From an uncultured Collinsella sp. (GTDB taxonomy: Bacteria > Actinomycetota > Coriobacteriia > Coriobacteriales > Coriobacteriaceae): a DNA stretch of 6,984 nt. The stretch lies in NCBI GenBank assembly GCA_902489955.1, contig CABUBY010000090.1, positions 1 through 6,984 of the forward strand. The letters run 5' to 3'. Under the pieces are notes generated by a model. The model was not told the DNA's origin, did no database searches, and saw only the letters and a program-made list of their open reading frames with translations. Made by a program: the position numbers and the translations under genes. Numbering within the stretch: position 1 is the first letter of the stretch; each line of letters begins with the position of its first letter. Positions 5,505-6,984 of the stretch are shown here, one piece after another.

Positions 5505-6984
5505 CAGAATCCTCCAAACTCACGATCTTCACGTGCCATCTCGGCGTCGACAGATTCCAGCGCGGCAAGCCCCTCCTCGTCCAACAGGACCTCGCGCGGC
5601 TTGGAACCGTCGGGCGGGCCGACGACACCCTTTTCTTCCAGCATGTCCATAATACGCCCGGCACGCGCATAGCCAACCTTCAGACGACGTTGCAGGCCAG
5701 ATGTGGAGCCAAGCTGCGATTCCACCACAATATGGGCGGCTTCCCAAATGAGCGGATCATCGTCTTGCGGCTCGGCTACTCCGGTGCGGACAATGCCGCC
5801 GCCACCCGCCATGGACATGGAAGCGGGCGCCACGGCAGACAGGATCTCCTCGTGGTAGTCGGGCTCGCTCTGCGACTTGACGAACTCGACAATCTCGTTG
5901 ATTTCGTCGTCCGAGACAAAGCAGCCCTGGATACGGCGAGGCTTGCCCCAGTCGACCTTGGAGAACAGCATGTCGCCCAAACCGGTGAGCTTTTCGGCAC
6001 CCATCTGGTCGATAATGACGCGCGAGTCGATGCCCGTGGCGACGTTAAAGGCGATGCGATTGGTGATGTTGGCCTTGATGAGGCCCGTCACCACGTTTGA
6101 GCTGGGACGCTGCGTGGCCACGATAAGATGAATGCCGGCAGCACGGCCCAGCTGTGCAATACGCACGATCGAGGCCTCGACATCCTTACCGGCGACCATC
6201 ATCAGGTCCGAGAGCTCGTCGATGATAATGACCAGATAGGGCATCTTTTGCGGCGGGTTATCGTAACTCTCAAACTCGCCGGCGGCCTGCTTTTCGTTGT
6301 AGGTCGAGATCTTACGCACGTTAAGGCGCTCGAAGACCTTCAGGCGACGCTCCATCTCGGACACGGCCCATTGCAGAGCGCTCGCGGCCTGCTTGGGCTC
6401 GGTAACGACCGGCACATAGAGATGCGGCAGGCCGTTATAGCCCGCGAGCTCGACGCGCTTGGGGTCGACCATGATCAAGCGAACGTCCTCGGGAAGCGCG
6501 CGCATGAGCAGGGTCGTGATGATGGAGTTGATCATCACCGACTTACCAGAACCCGTGGTACCGGCGATCAGCAGGTGGGGCATCTTGGCAAGGTCGGCGA
6601 CGACCGGCGTGCCCTCGGCATCGCGACCGATGGCCAGCTCGAGCGGACCGCCCTTCACATAGGGAAGTACGTCGCCCAGGTTGACGTTCTGGCGCTTGCG
6701 ATTGGGGATCTCGATACCCACAAGCGAGGTACCGGGGATCGGGGCAAAGATGCGCACCGACTGAGCAGCGAGCGAAAGCGCGATATCGTCCTCGAGGCTC
6801 GAAATCTTGCTCACGCGCTCGCCCTCGCCAGGTTGCAGCTTAAAGGTCGTCACCGTGGGGCCGGCGATCCAGCCGACCACGCGGGCACTGCGGCCAAACT
6901 CAAGCAACGTGGACTGAAGCGACTCGGCAGTCTGCTCAAGTTCCTTGTCAGAAGACGCGGAGGATGCCGACTGCGGGTTGGCAT
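5504..6984 (-). CDS. ftsK: DNA translocase FtsK/SpoIIIE (3' part, cut by right window edge)
   Basis: FtsK/SpoIIIE is a hexameric, septum-anchored ATPase that pumps chromosomal DNA during division or sporulation. The last 492 residues are visible and the frame is open to the window edge, so the membrane-spanning N-terminus and most of the linker lie outside. The visible part starts with a Ser/Gln-rich stretch, then the alpha subdomain (about 27-120, VVGWIAGPTVTTFKLQPGEG). The beta RecA-like motor follows, with Walker A GTTGSGKS at visible residues 141-148 and Walker B LVIIIDELSDLMM with Asp255 and Glu256. The motif VATQRPSSNVVTGLIKANI is typical of the family. A winged-helix gamma domain (about 409-466, IVVESQLGSTSGLQRRLKVGYARAGRIMDMLEEKGVVG) should read polar KOPS/SRS-type DNA signals. 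A 26-residue acidic tail ends in FGGF. The stop TGA shares one base with the rodZ ATG. A TTG at 6907 is an internal codon, not the true start. Confidence 0.97.
   Translation of the reverse strand, partial: ANPQSASSASSDKELEQTAESLQSTLLEFGRSARVVGWIAGPTVTTFKLQPGEGERVSKISSLEDDIALSLAAQSVRIFAPIPGTSLVGIEIPNRKRQNVNLGDVLPYVKGGPLELAIGRDAEGTPVVADLAKMPHLLIAGTTGSGKSVMINSIITTLLMRALPEDVRLIMVDPKRVELAGYNGLPHLYVPVVTEPKQAASALQWAVSEMERRLKVFERLNVRKISTYNEKQAAGEFESYDNPPQKMPYLVIIIDELSDLMMVAGKDVEASIVRIAQLGRAAGIHLIVATQRPSSNVVTGLIKANITNRIAFNVATGIDSRVIIDQMGAEKLTGLGDMLFSKVDWGKPRRIQGCFVSDDEINEIVEFVKSQSEPDYHEEILSAVAPASMSMAGGGGIVRTGVAEPQDDDPLIWEAAHIVVESQLGSTSGLQRRLKVGYARAGRIMDMLEEKGVVGPPDGSKPREVLLDEEGLAALESVDAEMAREDREFGGF

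Noticed and set aside
5495..6100. A plus-strand open frame of 201 codons antisense to ftsK.
   Set aside because: It is codon-aligned opposite to the FtsK motor domain and has no features of its own; it ends where ftsK uses a TCA codon.
1..6984. Search for mobile elements, CRISPR arrays, tRNA or rRNA genes, toxin-antitoxin or defence genes.
   Set aside because: Nearly all of the window is filled by seven conserved housekeeping genes, and the single 257-base gap is accounted for by the terminator, the repeat array and the recA promoter. No sign of such systems was seen.

Overview
The window is an ordinary chromosomal housekeeping segment of a high-GC Gram-positive-type bacterium. All recognisable genes are on the minus strand, so reading from right to left gives ftsK/spoIIIE (3' part), rodZ, yajQ, rimO, pgsA, a stand-alone cinA/pncC and recA (5' part). 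This ftsK-rodZ-rimO-pgsA-cinA-recA order is a variant of a block well known from Firmicutes and Actinobacteria. Three traits fit Coriobacteriia, perhaps a Collinsella-like organism: the GC-rich codon use, the Gram-positive LexA operator type, and a RodZ with a very long Arg/Gly-rich linker. The genus is an inference; no marker in the window proves it.

Layout. At 5504-6984 lies the motor and DNA-binding gamma part of an FtsK/SpoIIIE DNA translocase, cut by the right edge. It overlaps rodZ (3993-5504) by one base in a TGATG junction. Short gaps of 26, 27, 9 and 12 bases then separate yajQ (3469-3966), rimO (2092-3441), pgsA (1444-2082) and cinA/pncC (901-1431). This spacing suggests one transcript that ends at a hairpin terminator at 870-893, directly after cinA. 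The 257-base gap 644-900 is the only real intergenic region. It holds that terminator, an array of CCAAA motifs at exact 11-base steps (735-794), and a strong sigma-70/SigA-type recA promoter (-35 at 697-702, -10 at 674-679, 17-base spacer). A perfect LexA operator, CGAAC-N4-GTTCG, fills most of the spacer. recA then starts at 643 and runs off the left edge after 214 codons.

Function. The genes cover chromosome segregation (FtsK), cell shape (RodZ), a nucleotide-binding protein (YajQ), ribosomal protein S12 modification (RimO), anionic phospholipid synthesis (PgsA), NMN recycling (PncC/CinA C-domain) and DNA repair (RecA). The terminator and the SOS-type promoter separate recA from the upstream cluster, so recA should be DNA-damage inducible on its own.

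I see no mobile element, CRISPR array, RNA gene or clearly new biological system. The points most worth a second look are the 11-base phased repeat array upstream of recA and the unusual low-complexity architecture of RodZ.
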